Below are positions 30,170-40,454 of a DNA stretch of 64,000 nucleotides, piece by piece. Origin of the DNA: Prorocentrum cordatum (taxonomy: Eukaryota > Sar > Dinophyceae > Prorocentrales > Prorocentraceae); assembly GCA_963575745.1 (NCBI GenBank), contig CAUYUJ010008113.1, positions 356,161 to 420,160 of the forward strand. Reading direction: 5' to 3'. The notes beneath the pieces were generated by a model. That model did not search any database and had not been told where the DNA came from. It saw only the letters and a program-made list of their open reading frames with translations. A program made the position numbers and the translations under genes. How positions within the stretch are numbered: the stretch's first letter is position 1; every line of letters begins with the position of its first letter.

Positions 30170-31422
30170 CTCGATCTCTCGCGCAAGTCTGCGCCCTGGA
30201 TGCGTTTGAAGCCGCTCTTCGTCGCCCGGCGCCTGTCAAATAAATCGCGATCAATTTTCTGGTTTGCATTCATGCGCCGAGCCTCTTGCCGCGTCCGTTT
30301 CCGCTCACGTCCCGGTGACTGCTGTCGGCACTGCCATAAGATCCGCCTCGTCGAGGTCCTGCTCATCCAATGCTGCGAGGAAAGCGTCCGCGCCAGGCCC
30401 GTGAAGTAGCTGTCCACGTCCACGAACGGCTCAGACGGCGACGGAGCCTCTGCTACCTCGGCCTGTAATGTCTTGCCCGATTGCCCGGATGAAGCTGACG
30501 TCGTCGGCGGCAATGCCTTGTCGCGGATGTCAAGCGTGAGAAGCGCCTGTCTAACCGAGGCAGCGTCCGACCTACCACCGGCTAGGGTCTTCATGTTGAT
30601 GCGAGTATGTGGCGTAAGCTGAGCGCCTTCCTCTAAGTAGCGAGCCGACACTGAATCCGGCAACTCCAGTCCGTATCTCTCGGCCTCTGCCGTTTCAAGA
30701 TCACGTCGTAATACAAAGTCCGTAATGACCTCGTTCTTTCGTATGGCGTCGTTAGAGAGAGCTGAGTTGTGCGCATCCCGTTCCTTATCTCCTGGTCTTT
30801 CTCCGTTCAGAACCGACAAATGTTCGAGCAGCCGAGCTATTCCGTCATCATCATCCAGGAGCGGTCGGATGGAGAGAAACCAATGCTGAACGTCCACCGG
30901 CAAGCTCTCGAGCACCTTGCCCGCACGCTGGTGCGACTTGTAACCCGTCCTGGCCGCCCAGGCGTGCAAGTTCAGCTTATAGAGGTTGAGATTCTCATAT
31001 CCCAGCCACGTGGGCGGTGCTCCATAATCTCGGGATTGCGATCCAAAGCCCCATCCTGTGTCGTCTCTTGAGCTCCATCCCGACTGCCACTGCTTCACGT
31101 CTTCGCCCCAGTCCTGCCAGCCGCGCTCGTGCCAGCCAGGACCAGAGCTCCACTCCCAATTCTTCCACCACTCGTCTCGGGAGTGCCACTGTTGGTCACC
31201 CTGGTGCTGCTGGTTGGACTCCGTCGTAGACTGCTGCGACTGCCCCTGAGCACCTGATACCTCCTGGTCGGTCTGAATCCCGGCCGTCGTCATCCCTCCG
31301 TACTGTGCGTGCGTGTGAGCGCCACCCGCCTGTTCTCCAACCTCGCTCCGCTCACCATTGTCATTGCCATCCGACGGCATGTATCTGGGAGGAGGCCAGG
31401 AAAGAGGAGGCACGTTTCTCAC
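29842..31422 (-). CDS. Copia Gag with CCHC zinc knuckle
   Basis: A 526-residue frame starts at an ATG at 31,422 (a second ATG, MPSDGNDNGERSE, follows 14 codons in). It holds a Trp/Gln/Ser-rich N-terminal part, a capsid-like helical middle (LNLHAWAARTGYKSHQRAGK, SIRPLLDDDDGIARLLEHLS, DAIRKNEVITDFVLRRDLET) and, at about residue 416, CANCGKRGHWAETCKKP, an intact C-x2-C-x4-H-x4-C nucleic-acid-binding knuckle. It is the longest intact retroelement frame in the window. Its last 50 codons run over the protease region in the wrong phase. Confidence 0.8.
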   Translation of the reverse strand: MRNVPPLSWPPPRYMPSDGNDNGERSEVGEQAGGAHTHAQYGGMTTAGIQTDQEVSGAQGQSQQSTTESNQQHQGDQQWHSRDEWWKNWEWSSGPGWHERGWQDWGEDVKQWQSGWSSRDDTGWGFGSQSRDYGAPPTWLGYENLNLYKLNLHAWAARTGYKSHQRAGKVLESLPVDVQHWFLSIRPLLDDDDGIARLLEHLSVLNGERPGDKERDAHNSALSNDAIRKNEVITDFVLRRDLETAEAERYGLELPDSVSARYLEEGAQLTPHTRINMKTLAGGRSDAASVRQALLTLDIRDKALPPTTSASSGQSGKTLQAEVAEAPSPSEPFVDVDSYFTGLARTLSSQHWMSRTSTRRILWQCRQQSPGRERKRTRQEARRMNANQKIDRDLFDRRRATKSGFKRIQGADLRERSRCANCGKRGHWAETCKKPHKAKSDMLAEEKRDTGQGGGKSSYFFQSDETSDGYQVPMTFVASRPASSGSCRGRWPSGLGSLRSLRSPSRCRRRRTRGGRRSWTPRRVRR

Positions 31423-31559
31423 ATAGCACCTCGGAGACCAAACGAACGAGCTCTGGTCTCATCTAAGTCTAAAAGGCTGTGGCGGGAACAAGCACGGAAG
31501 GAGCGGGGAAAGGGGGAAAGGAGCACGACCCCGAGAGCCCCGAGAGACCCCTAGACATG
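31423..31559. other. upstream flank of the minus-strand Copia
   Basis: Short region between the Gag ATG and the CCAAGAGG satellite. An LTR copy equivalent to the lost 3' end cannot be identified. Confidence 0.35.
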
Positions 31560-32620
31560 GCTAGGGGGGGCAACTAGGCCTCCAAGATGGCCCCATGACG
31601 GCCCAAGAGGCCCCCAAGACGGCCCCAAGACGGCCCAAGAGGCCTCCAAGACGCCCAAGATAGCCTCCAAGACGGCTAAGATGGCCGATGGCCCCAGGAT
31701 GCCTCCCAAACGGCCCAAGATTCACCCAAGATGGCCTGAGATGGCCTCCAGATGGCCGAAGACGGCCCAAGAGGCCCCCAAGAGGCCTCCAAGACGGCCC
31801 AAGAGGCCTCAAAGAGGTCCTCCAGGAGGGCCCGAAGAGGCCAACATCATGGATTTTCCTGAAGGTATTTGAAGGATTTTAGCATTTGCTTCTTATCGGC
31901 CTTCCGACGGCTCAAGACAGCCCAAGAGGCCCACAAGATCACCCACGAGGCCTCCAATATGGCCCCATGACGGCCCAAGAGGCCCCCAAGACGGCCCCAA
32001 GAGGGCCCAAGTGGCCTCCAAGACGGCCAAAATGGCCTCCAAGACGGCTAAGATGGCTCCAAAATGTCTCCAAGACGGCCCAAGACGCACCCAAGACGGC
32101 CGAAGATGGCCTCCAGATGGCCGAAGACGGCCCAAGAGGCCCCCAAGAGGCCTCCAAGAAGGCCCAAAAGGCATCAAAGAGGCGTCCAGGAGGTCTTCCA
32201 GGAGGGCACGAAGAGGCCAAAATCATTGGTGTTCCGAAGGTCCTTGAAAGAGTTTGGTATTTGCTTCTTCTCGGCATTCCGACGGCTCAAGACGGCGCAA
32301 GAGGCCCCAAAGATCGCCCAAGAGGCCTCCAAGATAACCCCATGACGGCCCAACAGGTCCCCAATACGGCCCCAAGAGGGCCCCAACACGGCCCAAGAGG
32401 CCTCCAAGACGCCCAAGATGGCCTCTAAGAACCCCTGATACCCCAAGAGTGCCCCAAGACGACCCAGACAGGCCCCCAAGACGGCTTCCGACGGCGTCAG
32501 GCAAACCAAGAACTCCCTAAGACGGCCAAAGCGGCCCCCAAGAAGCCCCCCAAAGCCCCCCCGAACCCTTCAAGAGGCCCCCAGGAAGCTTCCAGGAGGC
32601 CCCAAGAGTGGCCCAAAAGG
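31560..32620. repeat. CCAAGAGGCC satellite in a higher-order unit of about 374 bp
   Basis: The segment GCCTCCAAGATGGCCCCATG, then ACGGCCCAAGAGGCCCCCAA, recurs at about 31,577, 31,951 and 32,325, a 374-base spacing. Each unit contains the CCAAGA(C/G)GGCC array and a unique-looking AT-richer insert (GCATTTGCTTCTTATCGGCC or TATTTGCTTCTTCTCGGCA, then TTCCGACGGCTCAAGAC). Confidence 0.8.
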
Positions 32621-33680
32621 CGCCCAAGAGGCCTCCTCCTCCTCCTCCTCCTCCTCTTTTTTCCTCATCCTCCCCCTCCTCCTCCTCTTGCTCCCCCATG
32701 CGTTCCTCGAAGTCTTTCCAAACCGACTCGGGGCCCAGCTAGCGTGGCCAAGCTCTGGCCCAGCTGTCGGCCACAGAGGCGCTTCCAAAAAGGCAGGGGG
32801 CGGCGGTGATTCGCCGTAGGCGTCTTCGATATATACAAGCATAGGTCACGCAGCACCCAGAAGCCGCAACAGCGACTCTCCCCCAAGGGGTCGGCGGTGC
32901 GGCGTAAGCCAACGAATCTGCAGTTCTTGGTGCGAATGGTGGAATCATATGGTTTTTTCTATTTCAACAAGTGCGCACGGGCAGGGAACCTGCAACATTT
33001 GTGTTGACGAGCCTGCTGTTCTTTGATGCGTTCATGTTGAAGCGCTTGCGAACTCTTGGAACACGATTATTTGAAATGGGCGAGTTTGCGCCCATTGTAT
33101 CACTAGGCAGGGATGCGGGATGGACACTGCTGGCTGGGCTGACACGATTTGGTATTTAAGATGGGCGATCACCCGGAAGACATATGAGAAGATAATGCCC
33201 CAACGGGCCCCGATGACCCCAAGGGAGGGGTTGTGGAGTCTTCCTTTTGAACCAGAACTTTTTAACATTATAAACCATGAACCCCACTGCTCGCGCAAAC
33301 GCCTGACTCTCCCCCCCCGCACTTTGTTTTGCAACACCCATGCCGCAGCGATTGCGGTGACTACTTGGCGCTGGCTGGCACGTCCCTGCGGCTGCGCAAA
33401 ATGGCGGCCCTGAGGGCCCAGAGGGACGAAAGGGTCCGCAAGATGGCCCAGGCGGCCCAAAGACGGCCACAAAATAACCCCCGAAACCACGCCAGAACTT
33501 CGGTCGGGTATTCCGTGAGCAAGGGGAAACGACTGAACAACGTCCAACGGCAAACAACGCTCGGGGAAAATGTTTGGCAGAAACCAATGAAATCATTCGC
33601 TCTCTACAGTATTGCTTGTACTGATTTCAGACCAACATAGTCTACGAATTCGGATGTTCTTCCATTCCCCATTCCGATGC
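32621..33680. other. intronic DNA with a short CTC tract
   Basis: A CTC/TCC tract occupies 32,632-32,690. The rest, up to receptor exon 3, has no gene or repeat I can name. The predicted intron 3 donor (GC) is at 33,680-33,679 on the minus strand. Confidence 0.4.
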
Positions 33681-34583
33681 CTGGTACACCAACGCATCTG
33701 ACATCTGGTCCGGCACCAGGATGACGTCGGCCTTCTTCACTGTGTTGTCAGCGCTGTCAAGGTAAAAGTTGCTGACCATGTAAGGCAGATTGCGCTCTTG
33801 ATCCTCGTTGAATGTCAGGAGGCCACCTGCCAGGCATTCACCGTAGCTGGTATCGCCCACCATCTCTTGCAGCGTCTCTTCCAGCAGCGAGCTCGTCACC
33901 GTTTCTCTGGTGAACTTTCCATTAGTGATGCCCTTGTGCATGGCAGCACTGAACATCACAATGCTGTCGTAACCAAACTGTGTGTAGGTCTTGCACTTCG
34001 CGAAATTGTTCTGCGCTGTGACGGATGTGTTCTCGACATACCTGAATACATCGCCGTCGTTCTCGCCCCAAGTGGAACCCTTCGGCATATCCCAACACGA
34101 CTCGTTCTGTGAGGACCCGCAAATGTTTTCGCCAAGCTTGTACTCGAAACCGCCGGCTCGAATTTCGCCGCTGTCCCAAGCCTCCTCGAAGAGCGGCGTG
34201 CGGTCGGAATCGGGCATCCAACTGACCGAGAACGTGCCCAGTGCTTCACGTGGGTCGCCGATGTTGCCGTCGTCCGGGTGGAACCATACGTAATTGTGCT
34301 CCTTCTTTCGCAGACCCATGCTCTCGGCCTGCCTCAGCACCTCCGGCAACTCTGACTGGAAAGCGCACAACATGATGACTCGGGGCATAGAAGGATCCTC
34401 GTGGATTTCCGTGAGCGCCTCCTGGATGCGCTGAATGGCATTCTCATCTGGCGGGCTGCCACTGGTACCGTCCGTCGTGGGCACCTCCTTGGAGACGACA
34501 GTCATATTCAGAGAAGTAGCCGTGCTCGCGAAGGAGCTGCACATGCTGCGCGTGTAGTCTTCGCTGAAGTCCGCCGACCCCCC
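33681..34583 (-). CDS. receptor exon 3: C-lobe of ANF-receptor-like ligand-binding domain
   Basis: About 300 residues on the minus strand continue a type-1 periplasmic-binding fold. ADFSEDYTRSMCSSFASTA gives the G...A..F helix after the N-lobe, then TEIHEDPSMPRVIMLCAFQS and ELPEVLRQAESMGLRKKEHN (the I-L-C-A...VL..A...G segment), YVWFHPDDGN, and later TYTQFGYDSIVMFSAAMHKG (the YDAV...A.A...) and ERNLPYMVSNFYLDSADNTV. Sequons NMT, NES and NTS mark it as lumenal. The upstream edge fits an AAG| acceptor at 34,584. The downstream edge fits an AG|GC donor at 33,681/33,680, in phase 0 with the exon 4 acceptor, so the joined frame would read ...ALVYQ|DQSMPY. GC donors are common in dinoflagellates. 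Confidence 0.85.
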
Positions 34584-34599
34584 CTTGCCGGTGGGAGGG

Positions 34600-35934
34600 C
34601 GTGGGAGATGGCCTGCTGTCCCCCTTCCCCTCTCCCCCTTCACGAGAGTCCCCAGGGTAAAGGAGGGGGGGCGGGAGCCTCTCCCAAGCCCTCCGAGCCT
34701 CCAAATGCACTCTCGGACGCCTCCAATATGCCCAAGATGCTTTGCAAGACGGCTCCATGAGGGCTCCTCTGCACAGCAAAGAATCCCAAAGACGGTTCCA
34801 AGTGGCCACTGAGCCTGCCAAGGATACCCCCCAAAAGGTCAAAACCATGTACCAAACTAGTGTGGTTCAATGATTGTGTTCTCACCTTTTCGCTTCCACC
34901 GGGCCTCTGAGGCCTCACAGTGACTCCAAGATCTGCTAAGAGAGCTCTGCGAGGGGGCCTGACACGATCCGAGAGAGCCCAGCAGCCCCCAGGAGCGCCT
35001 CGAGAGTTCCAAAACTGCACTATATGAATGCTTGGGCTCCACGCGGGGGACTCTTGTTGAGGACTAACTGGTTTTGGACCGATGGCCTCCAGAATGGCTC
35101 CAAGGGGGCCCACACGGCCCCACACACGATGCTCAGCAGCACGATGCCGATGCCGTGGCTCCCGTGGGACAAAGACATGCCAAGGAAAGCCGCCGCGCGG
35201 AGGCACCGACAGTTTATCACGGAAGCACGAGATCACTAGATCGAAGATCGAACAGTGCGGGAAGGCCATGCGGCCCGCTGGCACTAGTTGAGCCGAACGC
35301 GCCACCAAGGATCAACATGATCGAGAGGGGGAGGCGAGGGGAGGCAAGGAGAGGCATACCAGGGGTGTCCAAGAGGGGAGAGGGTAGCAAAGCATGGCGC
35401 GAGGCATGTGCGCGATCGAGGGGGGGCCAGGGGACATGCTGCAAGAAGGAGAGGGGGCCTGCGTAAATCTGGGGAGACTTCATCGCCCCAGCCATGATAT
35501 CCACCTCCCATAATCATCACCCCCCTCTTGACCGTCCCCGAGGCACAAGCCGGGCATGCGCGACCAACCTTGCCACCGGGACCACCCACCACTACCTTCA
35601 GACATGGGCGGAAGGCGGATGACGACGGGGTTGACGTCGTCATGCCAAGGGCCCGAACAGCCATATTATCCAAGGTGGCTCCAGCAAGCCCGCAATGGTC
35701 CTCAAAAAGGGTTAAGTTCAGCATGTTTCGCCTTGTGCCCCAATCAGGCTTGCCGAGGGTTTCTTACTTATCCCCACATAGGCTTTGCCCAAGGAGTTTT
35801 TAGGTGTTCCCCAAATCCTTTGGTGTTGGGTCGTCGTTTTGAAGAGACAGTCTCCTCCTCCTCCTCCGCCTCCTCCTCGTCCTCGTCCTCCTCCCTTTTC
35901 TCCTTCCTCCCATCCCTGCCTCTGCCATCCGCAT
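34600..35934. other. intron 2 DNA without a recognised gene
   Basis: Mixed-composition DNA with a few C- or G-rich runs. A CTC/TCC tract occupies about 35,846-35,925. Open frames on both strands lack domains. Confidence 0.45.
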
Positions 35935-36420
35935 GTCCACTTCGGTACACACATCGCACGCTTCGTGGCCCCATGGGGAAATCGATCGAAGCCCCCCAGG
36001 ACGGCCACATGCTGTCCCCCCACCTCATTTCGGCACACCGTCACACGTTTCGTAGCCCCGCAAGGAGCTCCACCGCAACCCCAAGGGGAGGCCGCCACAT
36101 GCGGTCCCCCAGAATATTTCGGCTAACCATTCGCACGCTTCGCGTCGCGGCCACGTAATGGGGGCCCATCGAAGCTTCCAGGGGGGGAGGCGCATTCCGT
36201 ACCCTAGACCATTGTGGCACACCGGTCACACGTAGTTTTTTGGTGGCCTCCTGACAAGCTCCACCGAAGGATCCAGCGGCTTGGTATCACGGGCAGTCCC
36301 TCCAACCATTTTCGGTACACTTGTCACACGTCCCGTGGCCCCGCAAGGAGTTTCCCCGAAGGCCTGAATGAAAGGGCATCGCATGCGATCCCACCGCAAA
36401 TTTAGGAACACTCCTCACGC
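35935..36420. repeat. degenerate 88-98-bp tandem satellite
   Basis: A unit beginning TTTCGG(T/C)ACAC, continuing (T/C)GTCACACGTTTCGTGGCCCC and then GGAGCTCCACCG..., recurs at about 35,940, 36,028, 36,117, 36,212, 36,310 and 36,400. Copies differ by indels. Confidence 0.65.
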
Positions 36421-36499
36421 GTCTATGCTGCACTACTCGCAGCTGGTTTGGGCTATTGGGTCTTTCGTCATGCCAATGTTTGAAGAACTGGTGGGTGCC

Positions 36500-36754
36500 A
36501 GGTCTGGCTGGCCAGCGTTTCCTACAACTGCCAAGCAATTATATGTTTTTGTTGTGCTTTTCTTTTTCTTCCGGATTGCCCGTTTGCACGGCTGCCAAGC
36601 TGCCTGGCTGCCCAATTGCCCAGGTTGCCTGGTCGTCCTGCTGCCCGGCTTGCCCGTTCGTCCACTTGCCAAGCAACGCATTGCAAAACAATGGAAAACA
36701 ACACAAAGCGAAGCACAGCAACGACGCAAAGCATCGTCAACCAACGCAAAACAC
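36500..36754. repeat. TGCCAAGC/GCAACGCA low-complexity array, left side
   Basis: Imperfect GCTGCC(A/T)GG, TTGCCAAGCAACGCA and CAACGCAAAGCA units border the left end of the YR retroelement. The same kind of DNA resumes beyond its other end at 45,114, so the element seems to have inserted into one array. Confidence 0.6.
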
Positions 36755-36937
36755 ATAAGTCTCCTTCGCGGCGACGCTCGACCGCGATGCCTTCCGAGAG
36801 AGGAGGATGGCACCCAATCAACGTTGGGTGAGGCCGCGGCCGTGCGCCTCCAGCTGATGCGCCAGCCCGCCGCGTCAAACGACACTGGCGGCTGGCGCGC
36901 CACGGCGAAGGCCGTAGCACATGGGTGCCATGCCCGC
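36755..36937 (-). repeat. split direct repeat block B2
   Basis: TAAGTCTCCTTCGCGGCGAC, ...CGTTGGGTGAG, ...GACACTGGCGGCTGGCGCGC, up to GGGTGCC(A/G)TGCCC, closely matches 37,391-37,577 in the same orientation. Confidence 0.8.
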
Positions 36938-36958
36938 CCTCGAGGGTGGTGGGTGGGA

Positions 36959-37390
36959 GAAAACGAGCAGCGACCGCGGTCGCGTCCGGCGCGCTCCGGC
37001 GAACGGGCGCGCCGCGCGTCGCCCCAGGGGCGGTCCAAAGCGGCGCTCTCGCAGGCAGAAGACAACGCCCTGGCCAGCCGCCCCGCCTCATAATGCGCAC
37101 TCGGCAGGTAGGGCGCTGCAGACGTGGCCCGGCGCTTGATATCCCGCCCCGCGGCCGGGCGGCAGAAAGGAATCTTTTCGACCGTGCGCGGAGGGGCAGA
37201 GGGGAAAAGGACGCCGACGCACGGCCGCGCGGCGCGCCAGCATGCCCGCGCGGGAGCCTGGTCCGCCCGACGGAGCGCCGGCCCGCGGCGGGTTGTCACG
37301 CAGCCGCCCGCCATCGCGCGGGGCGCCGACGGCGGGGCACTCCCGCCTGGGGGCGTCGACTTATGACCTGCAATGACAAGTTATTGCCGC
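36959..37390 (-). repeat. split direct repeat block A2
   Basis: Matches 44,726-45,113 (ACGAGCAGCGACCGCGGTCG, AGCATGCCCGCGCGGGAGCC, GGGGGCGTCGACTTATGA) with one insertion of about 50 bases (around 37,055-37,110) and scattered substitutions. Confidence 0.85.
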
Positions 37391-37577
37391 CCCGTAAGTC
37401 TCCTTCGCGGCGACGTTCGACCGCGATGCCACCAGAGAGAGGAGGGCGGCGCCCAGTCAGCGTTGGGTGAGACCGCGGCCGCGCGCCTCCAGCTGTTACG
37501 CCAGCCCGCCGCGTTCAACGACACTGGCGGCTGGCGCGCCAAGGCGAAGGCCGAATCACGTGGGTGCCGTGCCCACT
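37391..37577 (-). repeat. split direct repeat block B1
   Basis: Matches block B2. It sits directly between block A2 and the coding body. Confidence 0.8.
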
Positions 37578-38001
37578 GCCGCGGACCCAGGGGCTGAGAA
37601 GCGGCCGCAGACCCGCGGCCCGCGAGAGAGCGACCGACGGGCCAGTCGAGAGTGAGCGAGCGTGCGATGGGCCAGGCGCAACCGCATTATCACCAACTGT
37701 GCGCGTATTAGCGTCGCAGGGCGCCGCGGGGGTTCGCCCCCCCGCGTTCGTCGTCACTGGGCGACGCGCCGAAGTGCGCTTCGGCGACGGCTTGGCGCTC
37801 CATCTTTTCGACGTCTAGGTAACGCATCCAAGCTGACATCTACCACTCACCCGCATTCAGGATGTCGGCAACTCGACCGCCGAACTCCACGATACCTTGC
37901 GCGTGGCCCCGTCGAAACGAGCGGGTGCCATAGGCGTCTGCGTCGCCTACTTTCGCGTGGCGCAGTGCTCCGTGCAACGCGCTGCGCGCGCCCATGGCGC
38001 A

Positions 38002-38300
38002 TCAGCCAGCCCACGGGGCGTCGCCTTCAGGGGGTTCAGGACGAGAATTAAACCAAGTGCCGGGGGCGTGCACGGGGCGCGTGGCGCGTGAACGCTTGCA
38101 CCAGCACTTGCGCAAAATCGTTGTCCGTCTTTCACGATTTTTACGTCTTGAGAGAGGTGGGGCGGCGGCCTCGTCAGTGAATAGGCCAGCGCGCAACTGC
38201 GACGCGCCGTTAAGCGAAGCTGCACGCTGGATGGCCAGCGCCTCTGACGGGAGGCGAAGGAGAAACGCGCGCGCGGTCGCGAAAAGGAGGCCCAGACCGC
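38002..38300 (-). pseudogene. YR catalytic domain, C-terminal fragment
   Basis: The minus frame reads ARAFLLRLPSEALAIQRAAS, the arginine-containing FLLR.PSE(A/L) motif of the catalytic core, then SRRKNRERRTTILRKCWCKR followed by a His-containing CPVH-type segment. The last two match the cysteine/histidine segment of dinoflagellate YR proteins. The final tyrosine box is not seen, so the protein is frameshifted or truncated here. Confidence 0.6.
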
Positions 38301-38372
38301 CCGTTACAGGTAACGCACCTAGGCGTTCCAGTAACTGTACTAGCAGTGGCATGCGGGCCGCCAGTAACTGTA

Positions 38373-39374
38373 CTAACAATACCATGCGGACCAACCCGAC
38401 CGCTTCTCGATGGCCAGCTTGGCGCCCTCCAACGACGCGTGCGTGAGCGCCTCGTCTGCCGCTCGCGCGACGTGGCAAGCTTTCTTCACATGCGAGAGGT
38501 AATTGCAAAACGCCGAGCGACACCTGAACGTCGTTGACCAGGGCACGAGACCGTCGACCGACGGCGGGAGCTCGCTGCCATTGCGCTGCAAAACGTCGCG
38601 CGCGAACTTCACCCAGCACTCGAAGCCGCTGCGTACTTGCGGCAGCGACCGTGGGCACGGCCCGAACAGGGCGCTGTTTCGGGCTACCTGGGCCAACGCC
38701 CGCCCCGCCTCGGGCGACTTGACGGCGTCGGCCGCTCTCGCGATCTCGCAGCGCGGATCGCCCGTCCGACGCTCGAAACCTTCCATCGCCGCGCGCGTCG
38801 CTCGGCGTGCCGCTGTCACGGAATCCGCCGCCGAGCTGCGGTAGCGCCGCCGACGGGCCCTCCGCCCCGCGGGCGGCGGGCCTGGCGGCGGCGCCAGCCT
38901 CGGGAATCCCTGCGCGCGCGGCCACGACGCTGGGGCGCCGCATGACCTGCCGAAAGGAGAAGCGCGGTCTGCGACGGATGCGCGGGGCGCCCCTATCCTC
39001 ATGCTCGATGAGACGGATGGCGATGAGGCCGAGCTTGCAGAGCTTGCCCGCAACGGGCGTGCCCGCGCCGCCTTGCCGCCGGTTGGCACGGCGTCCACAA
39101 TGCGCCCTTGCGATGCAGAGCGGCGCGCGCGCGCGCGACCCGCGCGCCCGCAGTGCTTGCCGCCGAGCGGCCGCGCAAGCAGCTCTCTCATGGCTGCCGC
39201 TGCGGCGTCAGAGAATCAATCGCCACCCAGAAAATCATCGAACTGAGCGCCCTCGAGGTGCTGCAGCGTCTCCATCCCGTTTGACCACAGGCAAGAGCAG
39301 ATCGCGTCGATGTCCACGCGCGGCACATTGCGCAGAACACTGCTCAACTGAGCATCGAACTCTTCGCGAGACAT
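38373..39374 (-). pseudogene. YR N-terminal region
   Basis: A short frame starting at ATG 39,374 reads MSREEFDAQLSSVLRNVPRV, then ICSCLWSNGMETLQHLEGAQ and stops near 39,222. This resembles the start of dinoflagellate YR proteins. The next frame (39,191-38,373) contains an Arg/Ala-rich linker and then CWVKFARDVLQRNGSELPPS, DGLVPWSTTFRCRSAFCNYL and LSHVKKACHVARAADEALTH, the core-binding domain. At least two frame changes separate these from the catalytic fragment at 38,300-38,002. Confidence 0.6.
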
Positions 39375-39399
39375 AATGAAGCAACAACTTGCTAGCTTG

Positions 39400-39950
39400 A
39401 CACTTACGAGATGCGCCCTCGCCGAGTCTCGCGCGTCAGCCGATGGCGCGCGCCGCGAGCTAGGCGGGCGCGGGCCCCCGTCGCGACCGCCTCGCAGCAG
39501 AACGCGCGTTGCGAGCGCTGGCTCGCCTTGGCGGGATGATCATCGACTTCCACGATGCGGGCGTGCAGAAGGTCTCGTCAAGGCGCGGATCAACTCGCGC
39601 TGCGCCGAGCTGCCGCGTGATGTTGAACGCGCGCCTGAGTATGGCTCGCCCCGCGCGGTTGCGCATATTTCCTGAGGCCCATGCCGGCGCGCCCGCCAGC
39701 TTGCTGGCATCACCTGGTCGCGCGCGCCACGACGTCGCGTGATGGGGGGAGGGCCAACATCCACGCCTGCGCGCAGAGTGCCCGAGTCGAGTGCCGCCTG
39801 GATACCGCCTGCACGCAAGTCATCCCCTCCGATGAGAGGTCGACGCGGATTTCCAGCATACCGAGTGGGACAACGCAGGACATCTTTTCGTCAGCCAATG
39901 CGGACTGGCCCTGTAAACATCTCACGATGCGCGTGATGCAGTACAACAGG
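39400..39950 (-). pseudogene. YR-element RT connection/RNase H region
   Basis: Minus fragments read LYCITRIVRCLQGQSALADE, MLEIRVDLSSEGMTC and, in another frame, AALDSGTLRAG. These match the segment that follows the RT YVDD box in these elements (ADEKM..G..L..LG(I/V).V..S..G.....). Several frame changes are present. Confidence 0.5.
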
Positions 39951-40019
39951 TGTTCGACCTACCGCGCGGCGAATAAATGCAGCCGATCATCCGGCCCGCG
40001 GGCCGCCTCGCGCCTCGGC

Positions 40020-40454
40020 TCATCTTTCGGCGCCGAACATATCGTCCACGTAGCGAAGTAACGCCGCGTGGAATACGCCGGGGAATATCGCGCAGATGAG
40101 GGCGCCAATGCGTTCCCAATTCTGCACGCTCGCGACTGCGCGGGAGTTAGGCGCGGCACAGCGCGTGCGGGGGGCGGTCGGTGCGCCTGCCCCGACTGGG
40201 CACGCGCAGTGAGCATGCGCCGTAACCTCATCCTCGTACCGGAAGATTACACGAATCAGTTCCCGATGCTCTGGTCGCAACGGGAGCCGCCGGAAGGCGG
40301 CGTCGATGTCGAGCTTAAACAAGCGCGGCACTTCGGACACCTCAACCCCGGCGCGCGTTCCTCTTGCGCACTCGCGGCGCAGCGGCCACCTCTTCAGTAA
40401 ACAGTTTGCAAAGCGCGAAGAAGTGATCGACCGCCTCGTGCCGCATGCGCTCAC
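40020..40454 (-). pseudogene. YR-element reverse transcriptase
   Basis: The frame contains RLFKLDIDAAFRRLPLRPEH (first catalytic Asp and the AFR.(L/V)P motif) and AALLRYVDDMFGAER (YVDD box). It lacks a clean G.PFG segment between them (CPVGAGAPTAP may be its degraded form). The order relative to gag and YR fits a DIRS/Ngaro-class RT. Flanking GC-rich frames to 41,840 are broken. Confidence 0.75.

Larger units (their letters stand above)
25267..31422 (-). mobile_element. Ty1/Copia-type retrotransposon, minus strand, 3'-truncated
   Basis: Gag, protease, methyltransferase-like segment, GAG_pre-integrase and integrase remnants follow one another from 31,422 down to 25,267. No reverse transcriptase or RNase H follows; the next recognisable coding DNA is a tyrosine-recombinase remnant. 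The copy has therefore lost its 3' half and probably its right terminus. It lies in sense orientation within receptor intron 3. Confidence 0.8.
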
